Origin: Mycoavidus sp. B2-EB
Lineage (GTDB): Bacteria; Pseudomonadota; Gammaproteobacteria; Burkholderiales; Burkholderiaceae
Assembly: GCF_014218255.1 (NCBI RefSeq)
Contig: NZ_AP021872.1
Coordinates: 1,612,001-1,676,000 of the forward strand
DNA: 64,000 bases
Direction: 5' to 3'
Shown here one piece after another: positions 35,796 to 47,131 of the stretch. Below the pieces are notes generated by a model that did no database searches, was not told where the DNA came from, and saw nothing but the letters and a program-made list of their open reading frames with translations. Position 1 is the first letter of the stretch; every line of letters starts with the position of its first letter. The position numbers and the translations under genes were made by a program.

Positions 35796-35821
35796 TGTCC
35801 GGTTATAGGGGGGCAAATCCA
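35796..35821 (-). repeat. Right terminal inverted repeat of the IS2-like remnant
   Basis: Read on the minus strand this end begins TGGATTTGCCCCCC and finishes AACCGGACA. It is the partner of 35263-35289. It lies 66 bases from the 3' end of glmM. Confidence 0.8.
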
Positions 35822-35886
35822 TATTAGAGAAATCGCGCTACAACATTAAATAGAATGAATCACAGCAATTCACTTCCTGATAGCGC

Positions 35887-37242
35887 TTAGGCTGCATTGC
35901 ACACTGTTTCAGCAATAACTTTTGCATAGTGCGCTGCAGCCGCTACTTCCGCTGCCTCAACCATCACACGTAACACAGGTTCAGTGCCAGAAGCCCTAAT
36001 TAAAACCCGGCCAGTATCGCCAAGTGCGCGCTCAGCATCCGTAATCGCAGCCTTAACTTCATGATTAGTATGCCAGACGCTATCTGGGCGCAATTGAACG
36101 TTAATGAGTTTTTGCGGGAAGAGTTGCACTTCGCGTAATAGCGTAGCGAGCGTCTCGCCGCTACGTTTTAACGCAGCCAGCACCAATAACGCCGAAACAA
36201 TGCCATCGCCAGTTGTATGCCGATCAAGCGATAAAATGTGGCCAGAGCCTTCCGCACCGAGCTGCCAGCCACGCTCCCGTAAGCGTTCAAGTATATAGCG
36301 ATCGCCCACAGCAGCGCGCTCAAAAGCAACCCCTAACCGCTGCAATGCAATTTCTACTGCTAAATTAGTCATTTGCGTGCCTACCACGCCAGCCACTTTG
36401 CCCTCCGTCGCAATGCGGTCAACGGTCAGCACATAAAGCAGCTCATCGCCGTTATATAAGCGCCCAGCAGCATCCACAATTTGCAGTCGATCGGCATCCC
36501 CATCCAGGGCAATCCCCAAGTCTGCATGGTTTGCGCGCACGGCTTCTATCAATGCATTGGGCGCAGTTGCGCCACACTCTTGATTAATATTGAAACCATT
36601 GGGCTGAGTGCCGAGCGCGATCACGTCGGCGCCTAATTCATGAAATACATGGGGCGCAATATCATAAGCCGCGCCATGCGCGCAATCGACGACCAATTTC
36701 ATCCCGCGCAGATCAAATTGGGCCGGGAAAGTGCTCTTGCAAAACTCAATATAGCGTCCGGCCGCATCATCTAGCCGACGTGCCTTACCCAGTTTTTCGG
36801 AGGGAGCGCAGACTAGAGCCCGCTCAAGGTTCGCTTCAATTTCGCGTTCGATCTCATCTGGCAGTTTGTTGCCATCGGCTGAAAAAAACTTAATCCCATT
36901 ATCATAATAAGGATTATGCGAAGCACTAATCACCACGCCCGCGGCTAAGCGCAAAGCTCGGGTCAGATAGGCCACGCCTGGCGTGGGCATCGGGCCCGCT
37001 AACATCACATCGATCCCAGCCGCGGAGAGCCCCGCTTCTAACGCAGCTTCAAGCATATAGCCAGATACGCGCGTATCTTTTCCGATTAATACCGTTGGCC
37101 GATTACCTGTCGCCAGCCGATGATCTGCTCCGGCCAATACTTTACCTGCAACATAACCAAGGCGTAATACAAAATCTGGGGTAATCGGCAACTCACCCAC
37201 TTTACCGCGAATACCATCGGTACCAAAATAATGGCGCTTCAT
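35887..37242 (-). CDS. glmM: Phosphoglucosamine mutase
   Basis: GlmM interconverts glucosamine-6-phosphate and glucosamine-1-phosphate, feeding UDP-GlcNAc synthesis for peptidoglycan and lipid A. The active-site phosphoserine is S108 in [18 protein letters not shown]. The metal loop DGDADR (in [16 protein letters not shown]), the sugar-binding loop GSGHI ([12 protein letters not shown]) and the phosphate-binding [15 protein letters not shown] near the C terminus are intact. The length, 451 aa, is normal. It lies 13 bases after folP on the same strand. Confidence 0.98.
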   Translation of the reverse strand: MKRHYFGTDGIRGKVGELPITPDFVLRLGYVAGKVLAGADHRLATGNRPTVLIGKDTRVSGYMLEAALEAGLSAAGIDVMLAGPMPTPGVAYLTRALRLAAGVVISASHNPYYDNGIKFFSADGNKLPDEIEREIEANLERALVCAPSEKLGKARRLDDAAGRYIEFCKSTFPAQFDLRGMKLVVDCAHGAAYDIAPHVFHELGADVIALGTQPNGFNINQECGATAPNALIEAVRANHADLGIALDGDADRLQIVDAAGRLYNGDELLYVLTVDRIATEGKVAGVVGTQMTNLAVEIALQRLGVAFERAAVGDRYILERLRERGWQLGAEGSGHILSLDRHTTGDGIVSALLVLAALKRSGETLATLLREVQLFPQKLINVQLRPDSVWHTNHEVKAAITDAERALGDTGRVLIRASGTEPVLRVMVEAAEVAAAAHYAKVIAETVCNAA

Positions 37243-37255
37243 GGTTCATTTTCCT

Positions 37256-38110
37256 TTATTGACGGGTGTCAGCAGTGCGTACCGCATGCCACACTTTTAG
37301 AGCATCAACCGTGGGCGCCACATCGTGCACGCGAATCATGCGCGCCCCCCGTTCTGCAGCGCAAATTGCGGCAGCAATACTTGCTGCGGCCCGCTCGTTA
37401 GCCGGCCGGCCCGTGACCGCGCCCAGCATCGATTTACGCGATATGCCAACGAGTAATGGCACGTCGGCAGGCGCTAACTGCGCCAGGCGCGCCAGCAAAG
37501 TGTAATTATGCTCAAGTGTTTTGCCAAACCCAAAACCAGGGTCTACGCTAATGCGCGCGCGCTCGATCCCAGCGGCTTCAAGCGCTGCGATACGCGCTTG
37601 CAAAAAAGCCGCGACCTCGCTCACCACCTCTTGATATGAGGGAGCGTGTTGCATGGTCTGTGGAGCGCCGCTCATATGCATCACACATAAGCCACAACCA
37701 CTTTGCTTGATTTGCTCAAGCGCGCCGGGCTGCCGAAAACCCCAAATATCGTTGATTAAATCCACGCCCTCAGCCAGGGCGGCACGCATCACCTCCGGTT
37801 TATGGGTATCAATCGAAAGCGGTACACCTATTTCACGCAACGCTTTGATCATAGGCAGCACCCGGCCGAGCTCTTCGTTAGGGAGTACGGCCGACGCGCC
37901 TGGGCGCGTCGATTCGCCCCCAATATCAATCAGATCCACGCCCTCGTCAACCATTTGGTGCGCACGCGCCAGTGCCGCCTCACGCCCAAGGAAACGCGAA
38001 CCATCATAAAATGAATCAGGGGTGATATTAAGAATCCCCATCACCAGCGGGCGCGTCAGCGCAAGACGAAAACGCCCACATTGGAATTCACTCAGACCAG
38101 GGGGATGCAT
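37256..38110 (-). CDS. folP: Dihydropteroate synthase
   Basis: FolP joins p-aminobenzoate to the pterin pyrophosphate in folate synthesis and is the sulfonamide target. Signatures are MGILNITPDSFYDGSRF (pterin/phosphate loop), DIGGESTRPGA, SIDTHKPEVMRAALAEG, INDIWGFRQPGA and DPGFGFGKTLEHN, plus LVGISRKSMLG. I set the start at ATG 38110 (MHPPGLSEFQCGRFRLAL), giving 284 aa. The frame extends to TTG 38161, but that would leave only 29 bases after ftsH and add residues the family lacks. The ribosome site is weak, so coupling to ftsH is likely. Confidence 0.95.
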   Translation of the reverse strand: MHPPGLSEFQCGRFRLALTRPLVMGILNITPDSFYDGSRFLGREAALARAHQMVDEGVDLIDIGGESTRPGASAVLPNEELGRVLPMIKALREIGVPLSIDTHKPEVMRAALAEGVDLINDIWGFRQPGALEQIKQSGCGLCVMHMSGAPQTMQHAPSYQEVVSEVAAFLQARIAALEAAGIERARISVDPGFGFGKTLEHNYTLLARLAQLAPADVPLLVGISRKSMLGAVTGRPANERAAASIAAAICAAERGARMIRVHDVAPTVDALKVWHAVRTADTRQ

Positions 38111-38190
38111 GCGTTGCCCAGTAGAATTTAAATAAAGCCAAAATACAATGAGCTGGCCCAATTGCGCCAGCTCATTTTTATTGCGCTCAA

Positions 38191-40098
38191 TTAACGCGCT
38201 TCAGCAGGCTGAGCCGTATTTGACGTTTTAACTTCAGCATAACCATTGCCGCCCCCAGCCGCCGAGCTTTCATCTGATGAGTCGCTCTTAGGTGGGCGTG
38301 GAGGATTGCCGGCCATAATGTCGCTGACTTGATCGGCATCAATTGTTTCCCATTCAAGCAAAGCCTTAGCCATCACTTCAACTTTATCGCGGTTATTCTC
38401 AAGTAAATGGCGCGCCCGCTGATATTCTTGATCAAGAATACGGCGAATTTCTGCATCCACTTTTTGTTGTGTGGCTTCAGATACTGATTTTGAGGATACT
38501 CTACCGAACATGGATTCTTGCTCGGTATCTACGTACACCATGGTCCCTAGCACATCTGACATGCCATAGCGCGTAACCATATCACGAGCCATTTTGGTGG
38601 CACGCTCAAAATCATTTGAAGCTCCGGTAGACATTGAATTGAGAAACACCTCCTCGGCGATCCGACCACCGAAAAGAATGGCGATTTCCTCCAACATCTT
38701 GTCACGATATAAATTAACCGGGTCATGCTCCGGCAATTGCCAAGTGAGACCAAGTGCCCTTCCGCGCGGCATAATAGTAACTTTATGTACTGGATCCGCG
38801 TGCGGCAAAAGTTTAGCCACCACCGCATGACCGGATTCATGATAGGCCGTAGTGCGACGTTCCTCTTCACGCATGACGGCCGATTTACGTTCTGGCCCCA
38901 TGAAGATTTTGTCTTTCGCGTCCTCAAAGTCTTTCATTTCAACGATACGTTTGTTGCGCCGCGCAGCAAATAATGCCGCTTCGTTGACCAGATTAGCGAG
39001 ATCAGCCCCAGAAAACCCCGGCGTGCCACGCGCGATAATCGACGCATCGACATCATTTGAAATGGGTACTTTACGTAAATGGACTTTCAGAATGTGCTCG
39101 CGGCCACGAACATCAGGCAAGCCCACGTAGACTTGGCGATCAAAACGGCCTGGGCGCAACAATGCTCTATCCAATACATCTGCGCGATTGGTCGCCGCTA
39201 CCACAATGATTCCGGAGTTGGCCTCAAACCCGTCCATTTCAACCAGCAGTTGATTTAGGGTTTGCTCCCGTTCATCATTGCCCCCCCCCATACCTGCGCC
39301 ACGGTGGCGCCCAACGGCATCAATTTCATCAATAAAGACAATGCACGGCGAATGTTTCTTCGCTTGCTCGAACATATCACGCACACGCGATGCGCCCACC
39401 CCAACAAACATCTCCACAAAATCCGAGCCAGAGATACTAAAAAATGGGACTTTTGCCTCGCCCGCAATCGCGCGCGCCAGCAAAGTTTTACCGGTTCCAG
39501 GCTGCCCAACTAACAGCACGCCGCGCGGAATACGGCCTCCAAGCTTTTGGAATTTTTGCGGATCGCGCAAAAATTCAACCAGTTCTAGCACTTCCTCTTT
39601 AGCTTCATCGCAACCCGCAACATCATTAAAATTAACCACATTGTTATTTTCGTCAATCAAGCGCGCACGCGATTTACCAAATGAGAAAGCGCCGCCTTTG
39701 CCGCCCCCTTGCATTTGCCGCATCATATAAAACCAGAAGCCGATGATCAAAATCGTGGGGCCAAGATAATACAAAATGGAAACAAAGCGGCTGGTTTCTT
39801 CGTCAAGCTTGCCACTCACTTGCACGTTATACTTCAATAAATCGCTCACCATCCAAGCATCGTTAGGCGCGCCAATTTGATATTTATTCCCCTCGACTGG
39901 CGTAATCGTTAAATTACGGCCTTGCCGACCGTCGATTAGAACACTCTTGATTTTGCCGTGCTTTGCATCGTCCATAAATTGAGTGTACGAAATGATATTC
40001 TCCGACGGCTGCGGCTTATCAAACTGTTTGAATACAGTAAATAGCACCAGCGCAATGGCCAACCAGACTAATGTCTTCGAAAGCATATTGTTATTCAA
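38191..40098 (-). CDS. ftsH: ATP-dependent zinc metalloprotease FtsH
   Basis: FtsH is the hexameric inner-membrane AAA+ protease that degrades LpxC, misassembled membrane proteins and regulators. The protein (635 aa) has two membrane helices (residues 8-24 and 107-125) flanking a periplasmic domain. Walker A GQPGTGKT is at 198-205, Walker [16 protein letters not shown] follows, then the SRH region, and the zinc site HESGH is at 420-424. The start is TTG at 40098 ([15 protein letters not shown]), supported by AGGAG seven bases upstream and by the MNNNM N terminus known in Burkholderia. LpxC, one of its classic substrates, is encoded in the same window. Confidence 0.98.
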   Translation of the reverse strand: MNNNMLSKTLVWLAIALVLFTVFKQFDKPQPSENIISYTQFMDDAKHGKIKSVLIDGRQGRNLTITPVEGNKYQIGAPNDAWMVSDLLKYNVQVSGKLDEETSRFVSILYYLGPTILIIGFWFYMMRQMQGGGKGGAFSFGKSRARLIDENNNVVNFNDVAGCDEAKEEVLELVEFLRDPQKFQKLGGRIPRGVLLVGQPGTGKTLLARAIAGEAKVPFFSISGSDFVEMFVGVGASRVRDMFEQAKKHSPCIVFIDEIDAVGRHRGAGMGGGNDEREQTLNQLLVEMDGFEANSGIIVVAATNRADVLDRALLRPGRFDRQVYVGLPDVRGREHILKVHLRKVPISNDVDASIIARGTPGFSGADLANLVNEAALFAARRNKRIVEMKDFEDAKDKIFMGPERKSAVMREEERRTTAYHESGHAVVAKLLPHADPVHKVTIMPRGRALGLTWQLPEHDPVNLYRDKMLEEIAILFGGRIAEEVFLNSMSTGASNDFERATKMARDMVTRYGMSDVLGTMVYVDTEQESMFGRVSSKSVSEATQQKVDAEIRRILDQEYQRARHLLENNRDKVEVMAKALLEWETIDADQVSDIMAGNPPRPPKSDSSDESSAAGGGNGYAEVKTSNTAQPAEAR

Positions 40099-40218
40099 AG
40101 CCCTACTCCTTGATCCATCGTATGGAATTCACGATGCATTAATATTAATTCAGTCTGCATGCCACCTTCATAGCAAAAATTTATGCCGCTCATGAACATT
40201 GTTGCAATGATTTACAAT

Positions 40219-40872
40219 TTAGTGCGCGCTTTTTAAGCATTTTCCTAAAATAAAAATCTCGGCAGATTTATCGCGCGAAGCTTTAGGCTTGCGCACTGCG
40301 ACCGTTTTGAAGCGCCGCTTAAACTGCTCAATAATTTGGCTATAGCCACTGCCATGAAAACATTTAACAAGCAATGCCCCCTCTTTGTGCAAACTCTGCT
40401 GCGCAAATTCTAACGCTAACTCGCAGATATCTTGAATGCGCGCTGCATCAGCGACCGCAACCCCAGATAAATTGGGCGCCATATCTGAAAGCACCAGATC
40501 TACTTTACGCGCTCCCGTCACTGCATTTAACTGTGCCAACACAGCTTCCTCACGAAAATCGCCTTGAATAAAATGGACATCCGCAATAGGCTCCATAGGT
40601 AGTATATCAAGCGCAATGATCATGCCTGGGAGATTATTTATCTCAGAGCGTGAATTTTGTGCAAGTTTTTGACGAACATATTGACTCCAGCTGCCAGGCG
40701 CCGCCCCTAAGTCAACAATCACTTGGCCTGGGCGAATCAGTTTATCTTGCTCATCAATTTCTTTCAATTTGAAAGCCGCACGCGCCCGATACCCTTCACG
40801 TTGAGCCAGTTTTACATAAGGATCATTGATATGGTCATGCAACCAAGAGTGGTTAAACCGATTTTTCGCCAT
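40219..40872 (-). CDS. rlmE: 23S rRNA (uridine-2552-2'-O)-methyltransferase
   Basis: RlmE (RrmJ/FtsJ) 2'-O-methylates U2552 in the A-loop of 23S rRNA, a late step of large-subunit assembly. The SAM loop [16 protein letters not shown] (near residue 49), the catalytic [14 protein letters not shown] and the [12 protein letters not shown] segment (catalytic K) are clear. The length is 217 aa. It lies upstream of ftsH on the same strand, as in E. coli, and diverges from the yhbY-like gene by 113 bases. Confidence 0.97.
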   Translation of the reverse strand: MAKNRFNHSWLHDHINDPYVKLAQREGYRARAAFKLKEIDEQDKLIRPGQVIVDLGAAPGSWSQYVRQKLAQNSRSEINNLPGMIIALDILPMEPIADVHFIQGDFREEAVLAQLNAVTGARKVDLVLSDMAPNLSGVAVADAARIQDICELALEFAQQSLHKEGALLVKCFHGSGYSQIIEQFKRRFKTVAVRKPKASRDKSAEIFILGKCLKSAH

Positions 40873-40985
40873 CTAATAAAAATTATATCTATATTTTTGC
40901 TAACATTTTAGCGGATAATACGGGTTTATATTTACGGTAGCTGAATTTTCACCTAACGTCTGCCTACCAAAGACCATTTTAAATC

Positions 40986-41465
40986 ATGCCTGCTTTATCT
41001 CTTACGCCCGCTAAACGGGCGACTTTACGCACACAAGCCCATGCCCTCAAGCCAGTTGTTATGATTGGCGCCGATGGCTTAACCGAAGCCGTTTTGGCGG
41101 AAATTGAAAAAAACCTGAGTGCCCATGAATTGATCAAAATTCGTGTACTAGGCGATGATCGTGACACACGGATTGCAATCTATCAAGATATTTGCGCACA
41201 ACTTAACGCAGCGCCCATTCAACATATTGGCAAATTATTACTCATTTGGCGCGCACCCGCCCCGCAACCTAAAATGGAAAAAACGCCCAAAGGAGCCACT
41301 CCACGCCTGGTCACCATTATCAAGCCAAGTGCAAATCCAAGCCGACGCCCACAATCCAAAGATATCCTAGTGCGAGGAAACGAACGCGTCACCACAGGTG
41401 GCTTAATCAAAAAGGCAAAAAAACGGCAAACCAGCACGAAACGTCAACATCAGTCTAACAAATAG
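40986..41465 (+). CDS. yhbY: YhbY-family (CRM domain) RNA-binding protein
   Basis: CRM-domain proteins bind rRNA and associate with pre-50S particles. The domain fills residues 1-95: SLTPAKRATLRTQAHALKPV with VMIGADGLTEAVLAEIEKNL and LIKIRVLGDDRDTR, ending QHIGKLLLIWRAP. The remaining 60 residues are basic and probably unstructured (RRPQSKDILVRGNERVTTGG, KKAKKRQTSTKRQHQSNK), adding general RNA affinity. The length is 159 aa. It is divergently transcribed from rlmE-ftsH, the same arrangement as in Burkholderia, which supports a ribosome-assembly role. Confidence 0.92.
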   Translation: MPALSLTPAKRATLRTQAHALKPVVMIGADGLTEAVLAEIEKNLSAHELIKIRVLGDDRDTRIAIYQDICAQLNAAPIQHIGKLLLIWRAPAPQPKMEKTPKGATPRLVTIIKPSANPSRRPQSKDILVRGNERVTTGGLIKKAKKRQTSTKRQHQSNK

Positions 41466-41482
41466 TCCGCCCGCTAGAGTCG

Positions 41483-41503
41483 AATCCCCCTGCTAAGGGG
41501 ATT
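41483..41503. terminator. Possible bidirectional terminator between yhbY and greA
   Basis: AATCCCC (41483-41489) and GGGGATT (41497-41503) form a 7-bp stem with a 7-base loop between the convergent ends of yhbY and greA, reaching into the greA stop codon. There is no T tract on either side, so activity is uncertain. Confidence 0.35.
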
Positions 41504-41978
41504 AAATATAACGAACCGCGATAATTTCATATTCGCGTACACCGCTTGGCGCATGCACCATTGCAACATCGCTTTCATATTTGCCAATCAGCGCACGCGC
41601 TACGGGCGAGCTAATTGAAATCAGGCCCTGGTCGAGGTTGGCCTCATCATCGCCAACGATCTGGTAGGTCACTCTCTCGCCGGACGCCAAATCCTCAAGG
41701 TCAACTGTCGCGCCAAATACTGCGCGACCATCCGCATCAACCAACGTCGGATCAATAATTTGCGCAGTAGATAATTTCGCTTCTAACTCTAAGATTCGGC
41801 CTTCGATAAAAGATTGTTTCTCTTTTGCCGCTTCATATTCGGCGTTTTCTGAAAGATCGCCTTGCGCGCGGGCCTCTGAGATTGCATGAATCACCGCTGG
41901 CCGCTCAACGGTTTTCAGCCGGTGCAGCTCATCTTTTAGTAGGCTCGCGCCGCGTATAGTTAAGGGAGTGGAAGTCAT
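41502..41978 (-). CDS. greA: Transcript cleavage factor GreA
   Basis: GreA enters the secondary channel of backtracked RNA polymerase and stimulates cleavage of the transcript 3' end. The N-terminal coiled coil carries the acidic tip (ISEARAQGDLSENAEYEAAK, D and E near residues 41-44), and the C-terminal FKBP-like domain begins at VFGATVDLEDLASGERVTYQ. The length, 158 aa, is exactly typical. It follows carB by 35 bases on the same strand, the usual beta-proteobacterial order. Confidence 0.98.
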   Translation of the reverse strand: MTSTPLTIRGASLLKDELHRLKTVERPAVIHAISEARAQGDLSENAEYEAAKEKQSFIEGRILELEAKLSTAQIIDPTLVDADGRAVFGATVDLEDLASGERVTYQIVGDDEANLDQGLISISSPVARALIGKYESDVAMVHAPSGVREYEIIAVRYI

Positions 41979-42013
41979 AGCAAAAACGTACTGTACTTAA
42001 ATAATTTAGAACC

Positions 42014-45000
42014 CTAGTTTAGACTAGCGTGTAACCCTTGTATATCATATACCTCAAGATTTCTCAGATAACGCAGTCCCTCAACCGCGGCACACGCGCC
42101 TGACATGGTTGTGTAATACGTGACTTTATTCGCCAGAGCACTGGTCCGAATTGAACGAGAATCCGCAATCGCCGCCCGCGTTTCATCAACCGTTGTAAAA
42201 ACCAACGCAATCTCGCCATTTTTAAGCATGTCCACAATATGCGGACGACCATCTTTCACTTTATTGACCACCTTAACCGGCACGCCAGCCGCGCTGATCG
42301 CCATGGCAGTCCCTTTAGTCGCCACCAGCAGATAGCCCAATTCATGCAGTAAGCGCGCAAGCTCAACCGCAGTGGGTTTATCGCTGTCTTTTACGGTCAT
42401 CAAAACTGTGCCAGAAACGGGCAAGCGCGAACCGGCTGCAAGCTGCGATTTAAATAATGCTTCGCCAAAAGTGCGGCCAACGCCCATGACCTCGCCGGTT
42501 GAACGCATTTCAGGGCCCAGCACAGGGTCAACACTGGGAAATTTAGCGAATGGGAATACGGCTTCTTTAACACTGAACCAAGGCGGCTCTACCTCGTTGC
42601 CGATACCCTGCGCATCAAGACTTTGTCCAACCATGCAACGCGCTGCAATTTTGGCAAGTTGCATGCCGGTTGCCTTAGAAATATATGGAACGGTGCGGGA
42701 AGCACGAGGATTAACCTCAAGCACAAAAACAATATCTTCAACCTCTGCCGCTTGGCCCGCGCCCTTAACTTGGCGCTGAATCGCAAACTGAACATTCATC
42801 AGGCCAACCACTTTTAAAGCCCGCGCCATGGCCGCAGTTTGCCGCTTAAGCTCGGCAATAGTAGCCGCCGAGAGCGAATAAGGCGGCAACGAACATGCCG
42901 AGTCGCCGGAATGCACACCCGCTTGCTCAATATGCTCCATCACCCCGCCAATGAAAACCCGTTGCCCATCTGAAATGCAATCCACATCACATTCGATAGC
43001 GTCATTCAGAAAACGGTCAAGCAAAACCGGCGAGTCGTTGGAAACTTTAACCGCCTCCCGCATATACCGCTCAAGCTCGTGCGGTTCATGTACGATTTCC
43101 ATCGCTCGGCCCCCTAATACATAAGAAGGCCGCACCACCAACGGATAACCAATTTCCGCCGCCAGCGCCAGCGCTTTTTCTTCTGTACGGGCCGTACGAT
43201 TAGGCGGCTGGCGTAAGCCAAGCTGCGCTAATAACTGCTGAAAGCGCTCGCGGTCCTCGGCCATATCGATCATGTCTGGCACCGTGCCAACGATAGGTAC
43301 ACCATTCGCCTCAAGATCAAGCGCCAATTTGAGCGGAGTCTGTCCGCCGTATTGCACAATCACGCCCAAGGGCTGCTCTTTAGCAACAATTTCTAGCACA
43401 TCTTCTAACGTAAGAGGCTCAAAATAGAGCCGGTCGGAAGTATCATAATCGGTTGATACCGTTTCTGGATTACAATTGACCATGATCGTCTCATAGCCAT
43501 CTTCACGCAGCGCAAGCGCCGCATGCACGCAGCAATAATCAAACTCAATCCCTTGCCCAATCCGATTCGGACCACCGCCTAATACAATAATTTTTTTGCG
43601 CTGGGTCGGCTGAGCCTCGCATTCTTCTTCATAGGTTGAATACAAATAAGCGGTGTTTGTGGCGAATTCAGCCGCGCACGTGTCCACACGTTTATACACT
43701 GGGCGCACATCAAGCGCCCAACGGCGCTCGCGCACTGCGGTAGGGTCTACCCCCAGCAGCTTAGCCAAGCGTCGATCAGAAAACCCGCTGCGCTTTAATT
43801 CACGCAGCTCATCGACTGACAAACTTTCTAATGAGCGTATTTTTAATGCTTGCTCTTTAAGCACAATTTGCTCAATCTGCGCTAAAAACCAAGGGTCGAT
43901 ATACGTTTCTTGATGAATTTCTAACAAACTTAAACCACTGCGAAACGCATCCGCCACATACCAAATACGCTCCGCTCCAGGCTTGCTCATTTCTTTGCCA
44001 ATCTCGTCTTGATCAGTGGTTTTTTCATCCAATCCATCCACCCCCACTTCAAGCCCGCGCAACGCTTTCTGAAAAGACTCCTGGAAAGTGCGGCCAATTG
44101 CCATAACCTCGCCAACCGATTTCATTTGGGTCGTCAAATGCGGATCAGCTTCGGGGAATTTCTCAAAAGCAAACCGCGGAATCTTGGTCACGACATAGTC
44201 AATCGTAGGCTCAAACGAAGCCGGCGTACCGTGACTCGCTCCATCGCTGGTGATCTCGTTTTTTAATTCATCGAGGGTATACCCTACAGCAAGCTTGGCG
44301 GCAATCTTCGCAATTGGAAAACCCGTCGCCTTTGAGGCTAACGCCGATGAACGCGATACGCGTGGGTTCATCTCTATGACGACCATGCGGCCATTGACCG
44401 GATTAATCGCAAACTGCACATTCGAGCCCCCCGTATCTACGCCAATCTCGCGCAATACTGCCAACGAGGCGTTGCGCAGAATCTGATACTCTTTATCCGT
44501 GAGGGTTTGCGCCGGCGCTACGGTAATCGAATCTCCGGTATGAATCCCCATTGGATCGAGGTTTTCAATTGAGCACACAATGATGCAATTATCCCGCCGG
44601 TCGCGCACCACTTCCATCTCAAACTCTTTCCAGCCTAAGAGCGACTCTTCAATCAATAACTCATGACTCGGCGAGAGATCGAGGCCACGCTTACAAATTT
44701 CTTCAAACTCTTCACGGTTATAAGCAATGCCGCCACCGGAGCCGCCCATCGTAAAAGAAGGCCGGATAATCACGGGATAACCCACTCCACCGGTTTGCAA
44801 TGCGATCTCAGCCTGTACTTTTAGCGCTTCTTCAAGCGAGTGTGCAATGCCTGATTTGGCTGAAGCCAGACCAATTTTGGTCATGGCTTGTTTAAATTTT
44901 TGCCGATCTTCTGCCTTATCTATGGCTGCGGGTGAAGCGCCGATCAACTCTACGTTGTATTGGGCAAGTACGCCATGCCGATGTAAATCAAGCGCGCAAT

Positions 45001-45289
45001 TCAGCGCCGTCTGCCCCCCCATGGTTGGCAAGATAGCGTCAGGACGCTCTTTGACGATAATCCGCTCAAGCACTTCCCAAGTAATTGGCTCAATATAGGT
45101 TACGTCCGCCATTTCTGGGTCCGTCATAATCGTGGCCGGATTACTATTCACTAAAATGACCGTATAACCTTCGTCCCGCAGCGCCTTGCACGCCTGCGCG
45201 CCGGAGTAGTCAAACTCACATGCTTGGCCGATGATAATCGGGCCCGCCCCAATAATCAGAATCTTGTTAATATCTGTGCGCTTAGGCAT
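42014..45289 (-). CDS. carB: Carbamoyl-phosphate synthase large subunit
   Basis: CarB makes carbamoyl phosphate for arginine and pyrimidine synthesis from bicarbonate, ATP and ammonia supplied by CarA. The 1091-residue protein has the expected internal duplication: two ATP-grasp halves, each with an N-terminal nucleotide motif ([22 protein letters not shown]-type at residue 9, [20 protein letters not shown]-type near 570) and an ATP-grasp core ([28 protein letters not shown]). The C-terminal MGS-like allosteric domain begins near [12 protein letters not shown]. It lies 20 bases downstream of carA. Confidence 0.98.
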   Translation of the reverse strand: MPKRTDINKILIIGAGPIIIGQACEFDYSGAQACKALRDEGYTVILVNSNPATIMTDPEMADVTYIEPITWEVLERIIVKERPDAILPTMGGQTALNCALDLHRHGVLAQYNVELIGASPAAIDKAEDRQKFKQAMTKIGLASAKSGIAHSLEEALKVQAEIALQTGGVGYPVIIRPSFTMGGSGGGIAYNREEFEEICKRGLDLSPSHELLIEESLLGWKEFEMEVVRDRRDNCIIVCSIENLDPMGIHTGDSITVAPAQTLTDKEYQILRNASLAVLREIGVDTGGSNVQFAINPVNGRMVVIEMNPRVSRSSALASKATGFPIAKIAAKLAVGYTLDELKNEITSDGASHGTPASFEPTIDYVVTKIPRFAFEKFPEADPHLTTQMKSVGEVMAIGRTFQESFQKALRGLEVGVDGLDEKTTDQDEIGKEMSKPGAERIWYVADAFRSGLSLLEIHQETYIDPWFLAQIEQIVLKEQALKIRSLESLSVDELRELKRSGFSDRRLAKLLGVDPTAVRERRWALDVRPVYKRVDTCAAEFATNTAYLYSTYEEECEAQPTQRKKIIVLGGGPNRIGQGIEFDYCCVHAALALREDGYETIMVNCNPETVSTDYDTSDRLYFEPLTLEDVLEIVAKEQPLGVIVQYGGQTPLKLALDLEANGVPIVGTVPDMIDMAEDRERFQQLLAQLGLRQPPNRTARTEEKALALAAEIGYPLVVRPSYVLGGRAMEIVHEPHELERYMREAVKVSNDSPVLLDRFLNDAIECDVDCISDGQRVFIGGVMEHIEQAGVHSGDSACSLPPYSLSAATIAELKRQTAAMARALKVVGLMNVQFAIQRQVKGAGQAAEVEDIVFVLEVNPRASRTVPYISKATGMQLAKIAARCMVGQSLDAQGIGNEVEPPWFSVKEAVFPFAKFPSVDPVLGPEMRSTGEVMGVGRTFGEALFKSQLAAGSRLPVSGTVLMTVKDSDKPTAVELARLLHELGYLLVATKGTAMAISAAGVPVKVVNKVKDGRPHIVDMLKNGEIALVFTTVDETRAAIADSRSIRTSALANKVTYYTTMSGACAAVEGLRYLRNLEVYDIQGLHASLN

Positions 45290-45309
45290 AAAGTTCTCTA
45301 AATAGCTTT

Positions 45310-46461
45310 TTATACGACAATCTGGCTGCCGACACGCTCATCTGCCATCAGGGTGATAAAGCGATCGAATAGGTAGGCCAGATCATGTGGCCCCGGCGAT
45401 GCTTCTGGGTGACCTTGAAAACAAAATGCTGGCGCGTCGGTTAATGCAAAACCTTGCAATGTACCGTCAAATAGCGAAACATGCGTAATCCGAGCATGCG
45501 CAGGCAAAGTCTGCGCATCCACGGCAAAACCATGATTTTGCGAGGTGATCACCACACGACCATCATCCAGATCTTTGACCGGATGATTGGCGCCATGATG
45601 CCCCGTCTTCATTTTCACAGTTTGCGCTCCAAGCGCAAGCGCCATAATCTGATGCCCCAGGCAAATCCCGAAAGTGGGCAATTTATGCTTGAGCAATTCA
45701 CGTACCGCGCGGATTGCATAATCGCACGGCTGTGGATCACCTGGACCATTTGACAAGAAAATCCCATCGGGTTTGAGCGCCAGCGCATCGCTCGCGCTCG
45801 CCTGCGCCGGCAGCACAGTAATGCGACAGCCACGCTGCGCTAACATACGTAAAATATTAAATTTAATCCCGTAGTCAAAGGCCACAACGTGGTAACGTGG
45901 CTGTGTCAACACGCCATAACCTGCACCAAGCTGCCATTCGGTTTGCGTCCACTCATAGGGTTTCGGGGTCGACACAACTTGGGCCAAATCCTTGCCGGCC
46001 AACCCCGTAAACGCTCTTGCCAGCGCAAGCGCTTGCTCAGCATCCGTACCCGTCAGAATGCAACCACTTTGCGCACCGCGTTCGCGCAAAATTCGAGTCA
46101 AACGCCGCGTATCAATGCCCGCAATCGCCATCACGCGTTGTTCGCGCAAATAATCAGAAAGCGATTGCTGTTGACGGAAATTAGAATGCAATACAGGAAG
46201 ATCGCGAATAATCAAGCCAGCGGCCTGCACCTTCGCCGCATCAACATCTTCTTGATTCACGCCCGTATTGCCAATATGAGGATAAGTAAAGGTCAACAGT
46301 TGGTGCGCGTAACTCGGGTCCGTCAGAATTTCCTGATAGCCCGTCATCGCGGTATTAAACACCACCTCGCCCACTGTATGGCCAACAGCGCCAATCGAAA
46401 CGCCACGAAAAATCGTGCCGTCAGCAAGCGCAAGCAACGCGGGTTGGAAAGACGGCAACAC
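45310..46461 (-). CDS. carA: Carbamoyl-phosphate synthase small subunit (glutaminase)
   Basis: CarA hydrolyses glutamine and channels ammonia to CarB. The N-terminal half has the small-subunit fold ([38 protein letters not shown]); the C-terminal class I amidotransferase domain carries the nucleophile C267 in [12 protein letters not shown] and the histidine/glutamate pair in [15 protein letters not shown]. The length is 383 aa. The two subunits are adjacent and co-directional. A TATAAT element on the minus strand upstream (46611-46606) may belong to its promoter. Confidence 0.98.
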   Translation of the reverse strand: MLPSFQPALLALADGTIFRGVSIGAVGHTVGEVVFNTAMTGYQEILTDPSYAHQLLTFTYPHIGNTGVNQEDVDAAKVQAAGLIIRDLPVLHSNFRQQQSLSDYLREQRVMAIAGIDTRRLTRILRERGAQSGCILTGTDAEQALALARAFTGLAGKDLAQVVSTPKPYEWTQTEWQLGAGYGVLTQPRYHVVAFDYGIKFNILRMLAQRGCRITVLPAQASASDALALKPDGIFLSNGPGDPQPCDYAIRAVRELLKHKLPTFGICLGHQIMALALGAQTVKMKTGHHGANHPVKDLDDGRVVITSQNHGFAVDAQTLPAHARITHVSLFDGTLQGFALTDAPAFCFQGHPEASPGPHDLAYLFDRFITLMADERVGSQIVV

Positions 46462-46605
46462 GGCTAACTCCTAAAGACAGCACGCCTACCTACTGTTTCA
46501 ACCTGCCACCCGTAACTATGATTCGTCTATGCGCGCGCTACGCGGGACCGGCATGGAAGAGTAAAGGTAAGCGCTAATGTGAATTTAATTAAGACAAACC
46601 TTTTG

Positions 46606-46611
46606 ATTATA
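46606..46611 (-). promoter_or_regulatory. Possible -10 element of the carAB promoter
   Basis: On the minus strand the bases read TATAAT, a consensus -10, about 145 bases before the carA start. The nearest TTGATA (46638-46633) is 21 bases upstream, longer than the preferred 17, so the pair is not ideal. The 208-base region between carA and rnhA holds no gene. Confidence 0.35.
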
Positions 46612-46669
46612 ACTTGAAAGCGCTTTGATTTTTATCAATTCTTTCGGAAAAAACTTTAACTCTATTTGC

Positions 46670-47131
46670 TTAGCCATGATTTTTTTGATTTCTCTGCGCC
46701 GCAACCAGCCCCTGATTCGCCAACGCATCTGCGCGCTCATTCTCCGGATGACCCGCATGGCCCTTGACCCAACACCATTGAATTTCATGCTGATTCGCCA
46801 GTTTATCTAAGCGCTGCCACAAGTCGATATTTTTCACCGGCTTTTTCGCTGAGGTCATCCAGTTTTTTTGCTTCCAACCCAGCATCCACTGACTAATGCC
46901 TAATTGCACATACTTTGAATCTGTGTAAATCGCAATTTTGGCACTGCGTTTGAGTGCTTCAAGCGCCGCAATCACGGCCATCAACTCCATGCGGTTATTG
47001 GTGGTGGCCGCCTCCCCCCCTGACAACTCCTTTTCTTGCATACGATAGCGCAATAGCGCCCCCCAGCCGCCCGGGCCCGGGTTACCCTTGCACGCTCCAT
47101 CTGTGTAAATTTCGATAATTTCTGAACTCAT
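46670..47131 (-). CDS. rnhA: Ribonuclease HI
   Basis: RNase HI degrades the RNA strand of RNA-DNA hybrids such as R-loops and primers. The four catalytic acids are present: D11 ([16 protein letters not shown]), E49 (NNRMEL), D71 (YTDSKYV) and D135 (NERADALAN), with the basic protrusion [21 protein letters not shown] that grips hybrid. The length is 153 aa. It overlaps the stop of the preceding methyltransferase gene by one base. Confidence 0.98.
   Translation of the reverse strand: MSSEIIEIYTDGACKGNPGPGGWGALLRYRMQEKELSGGEAATTNNRMELMAVIAALEALKRSAKIAIYTDSKYVQLGISQWMLGWKQKNWMTSAKKPVKNIDLWQRLDKLANQHEIQWCWVKGHAGHPENERADALANQGLVAAQRNQKNHG

Larger units (their letters stand above)
35263..35821 (+). 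mobile_element. Internally deleted IS3-family (IS2-like) element, 559 bp
   Basis: Imperfect terminal inverted repeats lie at 35263-35289 and 35796-35821; read inward both begin TGGATT and end ACCGGACA, with a C-rich middle, the style of IS2-group ends. Between them remain the first gene (orfA) and only the 3' end of orfB, so about two thirds of a normal 1.3-kb element is missing. I see no target duplication (flanks ATAGT and TATTA). The element cannot move by itself but could be mobilised by a full-length relative elsewhere in the genome. Confidence 0.85.
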
